From: Ecdyonurus torrentis
Taxonomy: Eukaryota > Arthropoda > Insecta > Ephemeroptera > Heptageniidae
Reading direction: 5' to 3'
Length of the DNA: 64,000 nucleotides
NCBI GenBank assembly: GCA_949318235.1
Contig: OX439137.1
Location: forward strand, 21,818,518-21,882,517
Part shown: positions 61,178-64,000 of the stretch, one piece after another
Layout of the letters: every line of letters starts with the position of its first letter
Numbering within the stretch: position 1 is the first letter of the stretch
Made by a program: the position numbers and the translations under genes
Notes under the pieces: model-generated
Database searches by the model: none
Told to the model about the DNA's origin: nothing
The model's input: only the letters and a program-made list of their open reading frames with translations

Positions 61178-61830
61178 CACGAAAAGAATAAATTACGTAA
61201 CATATACGCTGTATTTATGTCATTATAGTAAAAATTATGTTAAGTTGAAATAACATAAATATTTATGCTCTATAGCATAATATTTATTTATTGTTTGTAA
61301 CATTGTTATTATGCAGTTTATAGCATAAATTATGCTGTATTCAACAAATTGGTCAAGGACGCTTCACGTGTCTCTCAGTGTAATTAGTTGCAGCTACTAG
61401 GCGGTTTGTGATTCAGGAGGCGAGAGGAGTTTCAAAGCTTTGTATTTTTTTTAAGCTCATAGTTGTTTTATTAAATTTGGAAATCTCTCGTCGGCTGCCT
61501 AGGACGTAGGTTTTCTGTGGTTTACCTTCGTCAATTCAGGTGAATACCGGGGCAGTTCCTTTTATTTTAGGCCACAGCCGCTTAGCTTCCAAATCCTAGT
61601 ACCTGAATTTTTACCTCCTCCCAAATCCTTTTTCCGCTGTATGGGTCTTGTCAGGTACCATACTTAGTATTGTGGGCTGAAAAAGCCTGTTTGACTTTTC
61701 CTTCCGCCTATGCCTATAAACTATAAGTATCGTTCCTATGAGTGGACAACTTGTGGGTTCGCGCGGTCAAACAAAACAAAACAAAACAAAATGAGATAGT
61801 ATAATTATTACGTATTTATTTTTATCTGCT
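61178..61830. repeat. MITE family A, copy 11, split by SINE 4
   Basis: Left part 61178-61344 (cgaaaagaataaattacgta to gctgtattcaacaaa). The matching right end atagtataattattacgtat resumes at about 61795, after the SINE. Confidence 0.8.
61345..61791 (+). mobile_element. SINE 4 inside MITE A copy 11
   Basis: About 445 bp, less AT-rich than surroundings, ending in (AAAAC)n (61768-61791). Words gtaggttttctgtggtttac, gaataccggggcagttcctt and ttaggccacagccgcttagc resemble, from memory, the body of a SINE common in insect genomes. No clear A/B boxes survive in the 5' part. Confidence 0.7.
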
Positions 61831-62889
61831 TACCTGTTAATTTCTCCCTAGCTATGTAAATTTACAACCAAAAAATGAATCACAAAATGGGGAGTTGTTT
61901 TTTTCAGTGTATTTTATACCCACATTGTCTTACCTAAGATTTCATTAATTCACAATATTATGTAACGAGGTGTGCAATAGTGTAATTTCTTTAAGGCAAT
62001 TACTTATAAGTGCATTGAATCACGTGTAACATGCAAATTCTTCATTTTAAATGACGTTTCCTTGTTAGATAATGTTAAAGTTCTTTCTTATTGAAACGTA
62101 GAGAGAAACAATTCAGAAAATAATATTTTTAGTACCAGTTATGGTTTAATATTAAAAAAATACTTCTTTTTATAATTTTATGAGTGAATAGATTTTTATC
62201 ACTACTAAAAAATAACTACTGTACATGGTGCAGTATTTTTGATGTGCAATTAATTTCATTGCATGTAATCGCCATTCTTATAACTAGGTATAAAATTGCC
62301 ATGCAATCTTATTTATTGCATATAGTATAAAAAATTGTTTTCTTTGAACAGTGGCTATTAAAGTAATAATTTGTAGATCATTTTTAAAGTTAAAAGAATT
62401 TATTAGAATTTTAAAGTGATTAAAAATTAGAACATATAATAATAATCATACCTTTTTTTTATTATTCATTTATTTATTTTATGCACTTATTAAAAAATAA
62501 TCTATAAATTACGAATTTCATTACAAAATCACACACAAAAAAGTTTTTATTTTTAAAATATTAGTTTGAAAATAGTTTGAAAATTAATGATTTGTTGAAA
62601 ACTCTTTTGCCATTTTTTAAAGTAAAATCGAGTGAGCACAGTGAGAAAACATATTTTGCATATTTCTAGTTGTTTTTTTTTTTTGTTTTTTTTTTTTTTA
62701 CTCAAAATAGTCAAAATCAAAATCAATTAAAATACTTTGATGTTCCATTTTTTTTTTTTTTTTTTTTTTTTTTGTAAATAAGTGTACAAATTTCAAAACT
62801 GATACTACAACATGATTTTGTTTTAGTAACATTATATTATTTTAAAAGGAGAAAAACCTTCCCTGAAAATTCTTTTATCTAGAAACTAT
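61831..62889. other. 5' intron or upstream DNA
   Basis: AT-rich, T-runs at 62671-62699 and 62750-62773. No exon. Confidence 0.4.
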
Positions 62890-63060
62890 ACATTCAAAAA
62901 TAAATACGTATAATTTCTGCTATCTCAATGCAGCAACATTTATGCATAACATCATTATTTATTCGATATTGTATTATTATTATACTAAATAGCATAATAG
63001 TTAAGATGTTTAGCATAATTACTTATTTTAATCATAATTAGCTAGATTTATCTGTGCTCT
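62890..63060. repeat. MITE family A, copy 12 (diverged)
   Basis: Words aaataaatacgtataatttc, gcagcaacatttatgcataa, tagcataatagttaag in family order. Confidence 0.6.
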
Positions 63061-63148
63061 ACAATACAGGAATTGTTCAATGCAACACAAATTACTCTAT
63101 TCTTTTCTTCATGTATTTATAAGTAAAAACAAAGAATGTCTGGGCAAA

Positions 63149-63149
<1 letters not shown>

Positions 63150-63217
<68 letters not shown>
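63150..63217. repeat. (CAA)n microsatellite
   Basis: About 22 units of CAA. Reads as poly-Gln in one plus-strand ORF, but nothing else supports a gene. Confidence 0.98.
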
Positions 63218-63218
<1 letters not shown>

Positions 63219-63798
63219 TAAAACAAAAAACAAAAACGTATCTTGCCGCTTATGGCTATAAATAGCATTATTCCAATGAGAAATGAGCAGATGAGAAATG
63301 AAGTAAAGTAATAAGGAAAAAGGTATGCATATTAATTTATTTTTAGATTTAATAACGATAGCTGTGTGTTAGTATATTTTATTTATGTTATGTAGTTACG
63401 CTTTTCTATAAAGTGTGAAATCTGTTGCAATTATTTATATAATGACTCACTTAACCGTATTTCAAGTCAAACAAGTACATACATACGTCATACTTGACCT
63501 ATATAATATTATATACTTAATATTAAAATGTATTTTATATTATAATATTGTGATTACATTGAATTTTAAATGTGAAAATATTACTCTCTTACCTCCTTTC
63601 AAGTTTATTACCAAATGCAGTTCTTGCATTATTAAAATTTGCATCATTGCAAGCTATAGTAATCATAACAGATTTCTCAACAAAAACTTTTTTTAATGAA
63701 TATTTTGTAGCAATGAAAATAATAGGAGACGCATACATTTTTTAAGTCACGTATTGTGCTAAAAAAAATAGTAACAACTATTCAACGAACTAAAGTGC

Positions 63799-63799
<1 letters not shown>
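63218..63799. other. AT-rich DNA
   Basis: No recognised element. The ORF at 63415-63696 lacks any supporting signal. Confidence 0.4.
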
Positions 63800-63835
<36 letters not shown>

Positions 63836-63895
63836 TAATAAAAATAAAAAATCTAGTTTCCACATGCCGTAGTTGCAAAATAAAGAGAGGCAAAA

Positions 63896-63958
<63 letters not shown>

Positions 63959-63960
63959 CT
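63800..63960. repeat. Poly-A and (CT)n tracts
   Basis: Poly-A at 63800-63832 and (CT)n at 63899-63955, separated by unique sequence. Confidence 0.97.
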
Positions 63961-64000
63961 CTCTTTTTTTTTTCTTTGTTTGCAAAACTTAAATTTAATG

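Noticed and set aside
63080..63265. Poly-Gln ORF
   Set aside because: Translation of a CAA array with no flanking coding signal.

Overview
The window is animal nuclear DNA: strongly AT-rich, intron-rich, and full of microsatellites, short inverted-repeat elements (MITEs) and tRNA-derived SINEs. An arthropod, probably an insect, is the best guess. One SINE (about 61345-61791) resembles, from memory only, a SINE common in insect genomes, and the gene is a CUB/C-type-lectin/EGF membrane protein of metazoan type. Species cannot be named from the sequence.

I can support one protein-coding gene. It lies on the minus strand from about 49265 (5') to 1943 (3') and is incomplete at both ends. I rebuilt 26 exons by hand. 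Every intron is GT-AG, and the phase matches at all 25 junctions, giving about 2,008 uninterrupted codons. In order, the product has two diverged CUB-like modules, a C-type lectin domain (CTLD1), CUB3, CTLD2, CUB4, CUB5, a diverged CUB6, three EGF-like repeats, one transmembrane helix (visible residues about 1218-1238), and a very long low-complexity cytoplasmic tail of about 770 residues. The tail is rich in Ser and Pro. It carries a PP1-type RVxF motif (KKVTF), several basophilic kinase sites and an SH3-ligand-like PxxPxR. I do not recognise a named orthologue, so no symbol is given. The exon with start codon and signal peptide was not found, and the true C-terminus is unresolved.

Layout: 1-1942 is 3' intron or flank with a 143-bp hairpin element. 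1943-15736 holds ten exons for the membrane-spanning and cytoplasmic part. 16189-22488 holds the compact EGF/CUB/CTLD2 exons. 27421-49265 holds the N-terminal ectodomain exons, spaced by introns up to 8.4 kb. 49266-64000 (14.7 kb) has no exon I can support and is probably a long 5' intron or upstream DNA.

The non-coding DNA is the more unusual part. About a dozen MITE families are present, several with 3-12 copies, and six cases of one element nested inside another. Eighteen perfect TGACGTCA (CRE/ATF) octamers occur, most of them inside several unrelated MITE families. Long tetranucleotide arrays sit directly against splice sites. The splice donor of one exon falls at the first bases of a tRNA-like SINE head.
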